Part shown: piece after piece, positions 25,200 through 34,189 of the stretch
Layout of the letters: every line of letters starts with the position of its first letter
How positions within the stretch are numbered: position 1 is the stretch's first letter
Source of the DNA: Mesostigma viride
Lineage: Eukaryota; Streptophyta; Mesostigmatophyceae; Mesostigmatales; Mesostigmataceae
DNA: 64,000 nucleotides
NCBI GenBank assembly: GCA_009746045.1
Contig: RPFO01000079.1
Location: 6,229,262-6,293,261 of the forward strand
Direction: 5' to 3'
Position numbers and translations under genes: made by a program
Notes under the pieces: model-generated
Told to the model about the DNA's origin: nothing
The model's database searches: none
What the model saw: the letters and a program-made list of their open reading frames with translations, nothing else

Positions 25200-25790
25200 G
25201 TGGATGGTGGTTGGACATTACTGTAGGAGGTGATGGCGTATGTGCGTGGATGGTGCTTGAATGGTGGGGGGCTGCAGCAATGCGTGTGTGGATGGTGGTT
25301 GGATGGCGAGGGATTGCTGCCATGCATGCACTAATGGTTGTTTGATGGTGGTGGGCTGCAGCCATGTGTGCGTGGATGATGGTTGGATGGTGGGGGGTTG
25401 CAGCCATGTGTTGTGCGTGGATGGTGGTTGGATTGTGGGGGGTTCAGCCATGCATGCGTGGATGGTGGTTGGATGGTGAGGTTTTGCTGCCATGCATGCG
25501 TGCCGATGGTGGTTTGATGGTGGGGGGTTGCAGCCATGTGTGCGTGGATGGTGGTTGGAAGATGGGGGGTTGCAGCCATGTGTGCGTGGATGGTGGTTGG
25601 ATGGTGGGGGGTGCAGCCATGCATGCGTGGATGGTGGTTGGATGGTGGGGGGATGCTGCCATGCATGCATTAATGGTTGTTTGATGGTGGTGGGCTGCAG
25701 CCATGTGTGCGTGGATGATGGTTTGATAGTGGGGGGTTGCAGCCATGCGTGCGTGGATGGTAGTTGGATGATGGGGGTGTAGGGAGTCCT
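25200..25790. repeat. Minisatellite, units about 40-45 bp (ggatggtggttggatggt)
   Basis: Roughly a dozen units built from gcatgcgtggatggtggttgg and tgcagccatgtgtg, with mutations. An inverted set of the same unit occurs at 26215-26400, so the two arrays could pair across about 0.5 kb. The open frames here are repeat artefacts. Confidence 0.85.
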
Positions 25791-25884
25791 TGATGGTGGG
25801 GATGTAGGGACTTCTTGATACTTCTAAGTCATGGATTATAATTAATGGATTAAAGTAAGCTTACTGATTAAATGAGACGAAATT

Positions 25885-26170
25885 TAGTTCAATTGACAAT
25901 TGACAATTGACAATTCAATTGACAATTCAATTGACAATTCAATTGACAATTCAATTGACAATTCAATTGACAACTCAATTGACAATTCAATTGACAATTC
26001 AATTCAATCAATTCAATTCAATTCAATTCAATTCAATTCAATTCAATTCAATTCAATTCAATTCAATTCAATTCAATTCAATTCAATTCAATTCAATTCA
26101 ATTCAATTCAATTCAATTCAAGTCAGTTCAGTTCAATTCAATTCTATTCAATTTAAATAATTCAATTCAA
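25885..26170. repeat. (CAATTGA)n and (ATTCA)n microsatellites
   Basis: About nine copies of caattgacaattcaattga-type units (25885-26005) pass into about 25 copies of attca (to about 26140), ending in decayed copies. Confidence 0.9.
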
Positions 26171-26214
26171 CTTCGCATAGTCTAGCCGTAAATTTCCTGG
26201 ATCATGAACAATGG

Positions 26215-26400
26215 GCAGTTGCAACCACCATCCATGCACGCATGGCTGCACCCCCCCACCATCCCACCACCATCCACGCATGCATGGCTGCAACCCCCCA
26301 CCATCCTACCACCATCCATGCACACATGGCAGCAAATCCTCACCATCCAACCACTATTTATCCACGCACGCTAGCTGCAGCCCCCAACCATCCAACCATC
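26215..26400. repeat. Inverted copy of the 25.2-kb minisatellite
   Basis: Units such as accaccatccatgcacgcat and ggctgcaccccc are the reverse complement of the array at 25200-25790. Confidence 0.8.
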
Positions 26401-27029
26401 ACAACCCTAAACCCTAAACAGTTGTAAGCCCAGCTCAGCATCTTATAATCCTCCTCCTCCTGGCTAAACTGTTTATTTTGACATGACATGGCCAGCATAC
26501 TGACTGGCACATTATGCCCATGGTTTGTCACCAAGATTTTCTATCACCCGTATAAGCTTGAAAGCACCCTTGAAGCAGCCCATGGCCAAACAATCACGCA
26601 ATATGAACGTAGCAAAAGAATAAATAACATCTATGAATGTTATTCAACGCATTTAGCGTTAGAAACATGCACTACCACACCATGGTGTGGCATTTGCATG
26701 GTAAAAAAAGAGGGCTTTAGAGAGGGCCAGGCAACGGTCGAGAAAGATCATCAAGGCTGAAAAGTGACAACGCCTCACAAGATTAAATTCATTTACAAAC
26801 GTCAGGAAACCATGGGGGAACGATAAACCAGCCATACCTTGCATGGCTAACGTTACCTTGGCCCAGGCAGTGCCCGCAAAAGCGGCACTTTGCGGCACAC
26901 AAGCTGTGATGTGACAGAGTGGTCAAAATCGTCAAATCTTTACTGCCGCTGCCTATATTCAACGACGATGCATGATAACAAGTAATTAAATAAACCTAGA
27001 CACCCGCCGGGTTGCGCCGTAAAGCACTT

Positions 27030-27275
27030 GTAGTAATCAATTCCGTCGAACCTGCCTGATCGCAGTTTTTCCCAGCAAGAACACTGACGGCACGTGGTAA
27101 ATCGCATCCCCGCGAGCTAAAAATTGATCCGAATCATATTTGGGACGTATAAGCTCTATTTCCTGAGTTTGGCCGGGAAATTCGTCCGCAAACGTACAGT
27201 AAATTGCAAGCACGGGTGCAAAGCCGCCATGGCTAAGTCGTGCATTTCCGAAACGCGCACGGTGCCAATTCACGC
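27030..27275 (-). repeat. Coding-like module shared with the piggyBac-like element
   Basis: On the minus strand this reads TFADEFPGQTQEIELIRPK and ...FLARGDAIYHVPSVFLLGK without a stop. A diverged copy with stops lies at 48715-48930 (plus) in the TTAA-flanked element. The protein is not recognised. Conservation at protein level in two unrelated TIR elements is the interesting point. Confidence 0.55.
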
Positions 27276-27282
27276 ACTTCAG

Positions 27283-27665
27283 GTTGCACGGTGTGGTCGT
27301 GCGATTCTGAGAAGTGCGCACCCGGGGGGAAACCGGCCCCTTGCGCACTCCCTAGTTACGCACTCCCTAGTAAAGTCGATAGATTGCGTACCTACACCTT
27401 TGGAAATGGCATTGTTTTCTTTCAAACGCACACTCCAGGTTGCGCGCGGTGTGGTTGTGCGATTCTGAGAAGTGCGCACCCGGCCGGGGAAACCGGCCCC
27501 TTGCGCACTCCCTAGTTACGCACTCCCTAGTAAAGTCGATAGATTGCGTACCTACACCTTTGGAAATGGCATTGTTTTCTTTCAAACGCACACTCCAGGT
27601 TGCGCGCGGTGTGGTCGTGCGATTCTGAGAAGTGCGCACCCGGGGGAAAACCGGCCCCTTGAGCA
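27283..27665. repeat. 158-160-bp tandem repeat, about 2.5 units
   Basis: The word cggtgtggt recurs at 27289, 27447 and 27607. Each unit runs through gattctgagaagtgcgcaccc, cgcactccctagttacgcac and ggaaatggcattgttttctt. Confidence 0.9.
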
Positions 27666-27774
27666 CGCAAGTCGGTAGATTGCGTACCTTGGGAGACGGC
27701 ATTATTAGTACTTACATATGTGTCAGAGACGGTATTAGTACATAAGTGTCAGATGAGGGTACACATGTATCGGC

Positions 27775-28035
27775 TTCGTTGTGGATCACGCCACTAAAAT
27801 GACTAAATACAGTAAGCTTACATACCAAGCGCCGACACTTAGCGTGTGGCATGGCAGTACATAGACCGAAGTGGAGCGTGACCCACAACGACGTTGTGGG
27901 TCACGCCACCACATAGATGTAGATACCAAGCGCCGACACGGCGTGTGGCAGTAGACCGAAGTGGAGCGTGACCCACAACGACGTTGTGGGTCACGCCACT
28001 AGCTACATACCAACGACACTTAGCGTGTGGCAGAC
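27775..28035. repeat. Palindromic repeats around gcgtgacccacaacg
   Basis: Two copies of a 31-base inverted repeat (15-base arms around a central base; arms gcgtgacccacaacg / cgttgtgggtcacgc) occur near 27870 and 27968. They are interleaved with direct repeats of taccaagcgccgacac and gcgtgtggcagta. A third half-site is at about 27778. Confidence 0.85.
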
Positions 28036-28247
28036 TGGTAGTAGAGCATGTACCGGGCTGTTTCTACTACATAATACACCCGGCGTGTACACCTGTGTAC
28101 ACCCGTAGTGTACACCCGTGTGCACCCACTTACAGGCGGACTTGTGGATGATCAATTATATTTGTTCCTTTTAAAAATGATGATTTAATGTTTATAAATT
28201 GCAAGCTAAGATCAAGTGATAATGTATTGTAATTGTTGTACTATCTC

Positions 28248-28329
28248 CGACAGGACAACAGCTATCTATCAATGACCGACAGGACAAACAGCTATCTATC
28301 ATCATTGATAGATAGCTGTTGTCCTGTCG
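28248..28329. repeat. Long perfect hairpin, 28-bp arms
   Basis: The arm cgacaggacaacagctatct... (28248-28275) is exactly complementary to 28302-28329. The 26-base loop holds a third, imperfect copy of the same word. It is an extrudable hairpin; role unknown. Confidence 0.9.
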
Positions 28330-29038
28330 TACGTACACGTGTATGTAGTATGTAATGCGTGCGCCGGACGAGGGTACACGCAGGTTCACGATGATCAAGT
28401 GTGAAAAATACGTACACCGCGCCCACAAATTTTTTGGTACATGCACGTTATGCACGTCCGATCCACGATTAGTACTTTACATATTAATGTGAGGATTTCG
28501 CACAAGCCATCGTCAATGATGCTATGCTTTCAGTACATATAAACAGTCCAAGCGAACACATTATATTTCATGAGCCTGTCGGGCAAAATTAATTTTGGCG
28601 TGTATGCCAAATTTTAACACGTCGATATGCCATGGCGGACCTGGTACTACGTACTGTACGTACCGGTGGCAGCCCTTACGCACCTTTCGTAAATACGAGG
28701 AAGCCAGACGTAATAACTGAGGATCGATCAATTTCAGACTTCTGACTTCCGCCGCATCCTTTTTAACCGCAACGCGTCAGTTCATTATTGGCCCCTACAT
28801 CGAGGGTACCCCATGTTTGTTGCGTTTCTCCCTCGTTGCGGAACCGCAAAATCGGTGAGTGCCTTTTGCGGAACTGGCTATGGCGATTCTTCCTGACCCC
28901 GTATCTTTCTGTAGACATAAGCTTTTACGCAACGGAAGGTGGCGTTGGGTAGCCCTACACTTCCTTCATATAAATACGTCATTTAATTTTTTTTAATTAG
29001 TTGCGTAACTAGTTGCGTTACCGCGGGTTGGTACTGTA

Positions 29039-29215
29039 CCTCTCCAGGTGACCTGGGGCCACCCTGAACCTGGAGATCACCCTCTCTTTGCCCAGATATA
29101 AAATCTGCATTGGAGCACCTGGCCTCCCCCTTGGGTGAATTAAGGTGTGTAGGGGTTGCCTCAGACAGTCACTGCTCCTTGTTGTCTTCTTGTTGACTGC
29201 CCTTTGAAGGCTGGC
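29039..29215 (-). pseudogene. LTR-A gag end, in-frame UGA, and pol start
   Basis: This 177-base island lies between two insertions. Read on the minus strand, gag enters at 29215 (QPSKGSQQEDNKEQ), meets TGA at 29171-29169 followed by CTG, and continues in the same frame (SEATPTHLNSPKGEARCSN...) to 29039. It then joins in frame to 24031 (PMKTSLTAGAAVSM) if one TA is counted. The UGA is at the same relative place as the UGA-CUA in Copia-B, which suggests that pol is made by stop-codon readthrough. Confidence 0.75.
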
Positions 29216-29798
29216 TGTTATATTATAGGTTTCAGCTCGCAGTCACATGGAAATAATTAATGATTGTGTGCCGGTACTTAGCCATTTTGTGGTTCGAGGC
29301 GTTCGGGTTAATTCAGCGCATTGGGACTTAGCCGTTTTGAGGTTCGGCTGAATTTTGGCTTGTGTGATCCACAACGATTTAAGTTACGCTGTGTGCGTTA
29401 TGCCTCGTGAGTTACGCCCTAGACTTTGGCTGCGCGGCACTGGTCCGGTACTGAGGTGCGGACTAGGATTCTGGGTACTGCCGGCTGGCGTGACAAGTGG
29501 CGAGATACTGGTGTGTGTCGATTGGTCGGTACTCGGCTGGTGTGTTGTAACGGAGATGTGTAACGGAGATGCGTTCCCAGGCTTGCGTCGGTGCCTAGCG
29601 CTGCAGGCTAGCCTAGCCGCCTGACAGACGATGATGATCCAAAAGCCAGCATTGTGTTGCGGCGGTCCAACGGTTGTTGCTGCTATGCTGGCAATGGCTA
29701 TGGTTGCGCTGGTAAATTAAGCTGGGGGCTTGGCTCTGAGTTTGTAACCTGATTACCGTAAAATTATCATTTAATAAAATTCGAACTCGATTTTAACA
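29216..29798 (+). repeat. Copia-B 5' LTR
   Basis: It begins TGTTATATTATAGG and ends GATTTTAACA. An 89-codon open frame inside it is also present in the 3' LTR; it has no known relatives and is probably chance. Confidence 0.93.
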
Positions 29799-29841
29799 TG
29801 TACTAGGACGGGGTTAATCAATATTAAGGAAAAACGTAGCA

Positions 29842-30822
29842 ATGTCGGATCAAGAACAAGAAGAGACGGATTCGAGAAGGCGTACTGGGTGGAAGGATTT
29901 AAGAAATGAGAAGAATTTGATAGAGCTGTGCAAAACACGAGTCGGGACAATTCCTCTTGATGCGGCAGTGACATTGGTAGAGGATTTCTGTGACAGGTTT
30001 GAGGCGTTTGTGGCGGATCATGCAGATAAAACCGAGGATCTGTATGGGCTATTCCGGGATGCCGGAATGTTTAGAGCCGACAACGCCATTCTAGTAAATT
30101 GCCTGCGCTCCTGCCGTGACGAGAAAATCGAGGGCGCTGCAATTGGAGGTAGGTTGCGTGCAGCACTTCTTGAATCGAAAGCATCTGCCAAGTCTCGTCA
30201 TGTTGGCATTTATAATTGGGTGCCGAAGCGTCCCTACACACTCGACCTTCTCGCTTTGAGAAATGCGAGAAACGAGAGTGTAAAGGATGGCATTCCGGTG
30301 GTGGAACTGGCGGTGGTGGACCGTTATGTTCGCAATGCCAAGGACCTTAATTTCCAGAATGCCATGGCAGCTCTCAAGCGTGAGAAAGCCGAGGATGATC
30401 TCAATAAGGCGATTGAGGTTATCACGGGCATTGTCGAGGGTGAGGAGAGGGACATGGTGGCCCAACTGCGGGCCCAAGGTAAGCTCAATGAGCTGGGTCT
30501 GATTTCCCCTGCATTACCGCCTGTCGCTGTGAATTCCATTCCTTCTTCTGGTGGTGCCCAAGGTGGTGCTGCTAAAGCGCCGGATGGGGGCAAGGTGGCC
30601 GCCATTGCGGGCGGTGGTGGCTCTAGCGGCGCGGGGCCCAGCGGGCCTCGGGGCAATGGGGGCCCGATGCGTAGGGGCAATATAAAGGGCAGCTTCAGCC
30701 GAGCGCAGCGCATGCCTGGGAAGCGATGGCAGCAAGGTAGGCAGCAGCCATACCCGCAGCAGCAGCAGCATGCACAACAGCCAGCTGCGTCGCCGTATCA
30801 GCAGCAACAGCGCTCGCAGCAG

Positions 30823-30859
<37 letters not shown>

Positions 30860-31071
30860 GTGCACAGCCGGCGGTGCATGGGGCATGCTTTGTGTGTGGG
30901 AAGTCGGGACACATGGCAGCCAATTGCTATCACAGGCACAAGGACACTCTCCAGGCACGCAGCAACGCCAACTCGCAAGCACCAGCGGTGTGTCACAGGT
31001 GTGGGCAGCCAGGGCACTTAGCGAGGGACACTCACCTGTGCCCAGCGGCCCAGGGCGGTGGCCGTAGGTGA
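29842..31071 (+). CDS. Copia-B Gag
   Basis: A 409-codon reading starts 44 bases inside the LTR at the first ATG (MSDQEQEETDS). The body is helical (TLVEDFCDRFEAFVADHAD, LFRDAGMFRADNAILVNCL). A Gly-rich linker with PMRRGNIKGSFSR precedes a Gln-rich tract (about residues 300-345, CAG/CAA repeats). The end has a standard knuckle, CFVCGKSGHMAANC, and a second, altered one, CHRCGQPGHLARD (last Cys displaced). It would coat and package the element's RNA. The frame ends at TGA 31069-31071, followed directly by CTAG and then by an open frame in register that leads to integrase. Confidence 0.88.
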
Positions 31072-31075
31072 CTAG
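31069..31075 (+). promoter_or_regulatory. UGA-CUA-G stop-codon readthrough signal at the gag/pol junction
   Basis: TGACTAG ends gag with the pol frame continuing in register on the far side. UGA followed by CUA is an established context for leaky termination in alphavirus-like and some animal genes. Readthrough here would give a Gag-Pol fusion; that it works in this element is inferred. Confidence 0.65.
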
Positions 31076-34000
31076 GTGAGGTTGGCATGCGGGCTGGTGC
31101 AGGGGAGGCCAGCTCGACCCCCCAGGTGTACTCACCCTACCTGGGTGCTCAGGTGGCGGTGCTAGCAGGCACTAGGGAGAAGGGGGGCCACCTGGAGCAT
31201 GGGACAGCTGCAGAAGGGGGAAGGGCAGTGTCTCAGGGGATGGGGAATGAGTGGGTTGGAGGCGCTGCAGGGGGGCACACCGCAGCGGGCGGGCCGCCGG
31301 TAGGTGGTACCTCACCAGACCCTAGTTCAGCACATGTGAATGGTGCGGCGTGCGGTGAGGCAGCCGGGTCGCTCAGTGTACTTAACATGGCCACACGGTT
31401 ACACAAAGCACTAGGGCATGGGCATGCGGGTGAGGAGTGGGCAGCCATGCTAGGGTTCACAGACTTAGTGGATATGTGCAAGCAGGTGTGGTTAAGGTGT
31501 CGCAAATGTCAGGAGCGGGCACCTAAACCGCACAAGTTCCATGCACGTAGGCCAGAGTTTGAGCGAGGTGTGGTGCAGTGTGATGTATTCATGTATGACG
31601 ACAGAGACTACGTGCTTGCAGTGGGCAGGTTCTCCAGGTACAAGGTCATGGTGCCACTTGAGCGCAAGCTGAAGGAGCACTTGTGTGATGCATTGCGTCT
31701 CCTCAGGTCCAAGTTTGGTGTGGCATCTGTGTTGGAGTGCGATCAGCAGTTTGAGTGCTGTGTGGGTGAGCCGGGTGTGGGGAAGATAGAACTTGCTGGG
31801 GTAGCTGACCACGAGCACCAGGGTCTTGTCGAGCGCCACATACAGACATCGAAGCAGGTGATGGCATGCATGGAGAAGATGAGAACAGGCTCGTATCGTG
31901 AGAGGCTGGTGATCTGCAATGAGATAGAGCAATGTCTCAACAACCGTGTAATGGTCAAGGTGTTGGGTGGGCAGGTGGCAGTCACGCCTAAGGGAGTGGA
32001 GATGGGCTTGTTGTCACCTGAGGCTGTGGAAGAGTACAGGGATTATTTGAGCGATCGTTACGTGCGCATGGTAAAGATGGACCTGCGACGTGGACAGGTT
32101 TATGTGCCGTGCGTGAACGCAAGGGTCTGGTGTCTATTTACCCAGAGGCCTCAATTGAGGCCTTTTGGCTCAATTGAGGCCTTTTTCACCAAGGTCACAT
32201 GAGGACGGTAATTTTGGCGGGAAGGACCGGTCCTATGGGTCGTCCGGCCCCAGTGGCGCGAATCTGGTATATGTGCTGAGCGTCCTGACCCGTTGGGGTC
32301 GACAGGGGTCGACGGTCACTGAAAGATATGTGAGGTGGAAAAGTACCTATTTTGGCCACTTTCGTGCAACCGGACGACGAATTTTCACGAATGCACGACC
32401 ATGGCGGCCTCGAGTAAAATAGACCGTATGGCCACGTTCGTGCATCATTTCGACCAGTAAGGAGCGCGTTGGGTAGATAAATTATCCGTTAAGCTAGCCC
32501 GATCGCTAAATGGGTCAAAAGTCGATTTCTAAATTCGTGGGGTCGTTATTTGTGTGCTGAATGCCAGGTTAGTGAAATTCAGCTGGGGCGTAATTGGCGT
32601 TGATAGTGCGCCTGCCAGCAGGCCGGTGCTTCGATATGCTGGGAAGAGACTAGCGGAACGGCGGGGGGGGATGTTGGGGCAGCCGTGACTAAAGGGGCAC
32701 TGGCTATTTTCGAGCCTTTTGGCGTGGATCCGTAGGTAGAGGAAGGGGTGTTTTTAGCTAGGAAAAACTGGGATGCGGACAATAAACGCGCGCGCGCCCC
32801 CAGCTATGGGAGCGCCATTATGCGAACAGCGCTGGTGAGGCCGCTGCAGCCGCTTTCATACGTCAATGGACGACGCATGGAGCGTCTGTCCGGCCAGATT
32901 TGCGGGCTGCATCGCTTCCGGACAACTTGAAAAGGCCGAGCTTGAACAGCTTTTCTAATGCAGCCACGTTCAGCGCCAGCGCATATGCGTGCCTAGTGAT
33001 CCCGGGTGTGAGGGGTGTGAAAGGTAAGTGCGTCCTGGTGGTAGTAAGGTAATGGCATCGATTTGCTTGTGATATCGTCAGTTTTTAGCTGCCTATCGGC
33101 GCCTAGTGCCGATGTGACGTAAGGCAGGTTATAGTACTTTGTGCAGTGCTCTGCGGCTGGCCCCCGCCGTGTAGACGTGTTTGCTTTCCATAAGAAGCAT
33201 GGCAGTTCCTGCCATGCTGGCCATGTCTCAGGCAACCCTTGCAAAGCCCGAAATCAAGCTAAGCGGTCTACTAGGCTGTGCAAATGTTGTCCAGTTATGC
33301 TTGTATATCTTGCCATGTGCTGTTCATATGCTGCCGCGGCAGCAAAACCCTGTCATAATATACCGTAACAACCTAGATATTGGGGCTATGTGAGTGAAGC
33401 TACGCGCTTGGAAGGTCACACCTATCATTATAATGCATGATCCTTGTGCGTGTTTGTAATAGAGCCTTAGGATTCCTCATGGTTACGTGCAATACCCATG
33501 GCAGGCTATTGCTGCCTGCAGTGCTGCGCGACAGCCCCGGCCGTGCAAGTGTGTGTGAGGGGTCCCTTGGGGAGCATGCCAGGTCATGCCATGCTTACCG
33601 TGTCGTGGGGGAACCTCGTAAGGTCCAAAAGACACGTTACATGCAGATGGAACTGAGTACTGGCGCCTTTTGGTCGCTTGTATCTATGGTCATGTTGTGT
33701 TGATGGTGCCGTCGCAGCGACACCCTGTTTTATTAAATCATAATTAAATATGTATTAGGGCTATATGACTTATGACAAGTGCTGGGAACCCCAAAACAAT
33801 CATAATAATGCATGGCCTTCACTCATATTTGGAATAAAGTTTGTTGGCTCATTGTAATTACATGCAACACCCAATTTATAAAAAGGCCTCAATTGAGGCC
33901 TTTTTCTAGGTAGATAGACACTGGGCCTACGCGGAGGGCAGTCATGGAAAACGGGGCCTATGGAGAGGTCCCGGTGTGGTCAAGGAGATCGATCCTGATC

Positions 34001-34185
34001 ACATGCTTGCTTCGGTAGCGCTAGAGGACAGTTGCTACGACAAGCTGCTAGCGTGGAAACACCTGCGCCCCTACTATGACGGGCTGGGGCCGCCAGACCC
34101 ACCCGCTGAGGAAGGTGTTAGGGACCCCAGTGTGCAGGCTGGGGGTGAGGCGGGGGATCCCGGGGCTGCAGGGGGGTGAGGGAGG
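31072..34185 (+). pseudogene. Copia-B integrase, split by a TIR insertion
   Basis: In frame with gag after the UGA. A Gly-rich spacer leads to a His/Cys zinc region (RLHKALGHGHAG...CRKCQE, about 31395-31510). The catalytic core has Asp in VVQCDVFMYD (near 31580), Asp in VLECDQQFE (near 31740) and Glu in GLVERHIQTSK (near 31830). The reading is broken at 32131 by a 1790-base TIR element and resumes at 33925 (AYAEGSHGKRGLWRGPGVV). The two sides join in frame when one CTGG is removed. It would insert element cDNA. The end runs into a frame change in a G-rich stretch before 34190. Confidence 0.87.
32131..33920. mobile_element. 1.8-kb TIR element with palindromic AGGCCTCAATTGAGGCCT blocks
   Basis: The ends read TGTCTAT(T/C)TACC(C/T)AGA inward and are flanked by CTGG (32127-32130; 33921-33924), whose removal restores the integrase reading. 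Just inside both ends are copies of the palindrome AGGCCTCAATTGAGGCCT followed by a T-run (three on the left side, one on the right). No transposase-like frame exists, so it is non-autonomous. The superfamily is unclear; a 4-bp or shorter duplication is possible. Confidence 0.78.
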
Positions 34186-34189
34186 GGGT

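Larger units (their letters stand above)
24032..29036. mobile_element. Tc1/mariner-like TIR element (5.0 kb) in LTR-A pol
   Basis: A perfect 37-bp inverted repeat begins CAGTACCAACCCGCGG at 24032 and on the minus strand at 29036. It is flanked by TA on both sides (24030-24031 and 29037-29038). Removing the element and one TA rejoins the LTR-A pol reading in frame, which confirms the ends. TA duplication and a CAGT start are typical of the IS630-Tc1-mariner group. The size is large for that group and no DDE/D transposase was found. The interior is repeats plus diverged coding-like modules shared with other TIR elements here. Confidence 0.85.

Noticed and set aside
25147-25782. Open frames of 70-150 codons on both strands (HHPTTIHA / WMVVGW repeats)
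   Set aside because: They come from the minisatellite with ggatggtggttgg units.
29355-29624. 89-codon open frame in both LTRs of Copia-B
   Set aside because: It is identical in both copies only because the LTRs are; no family features and no codon evidence beyond that.
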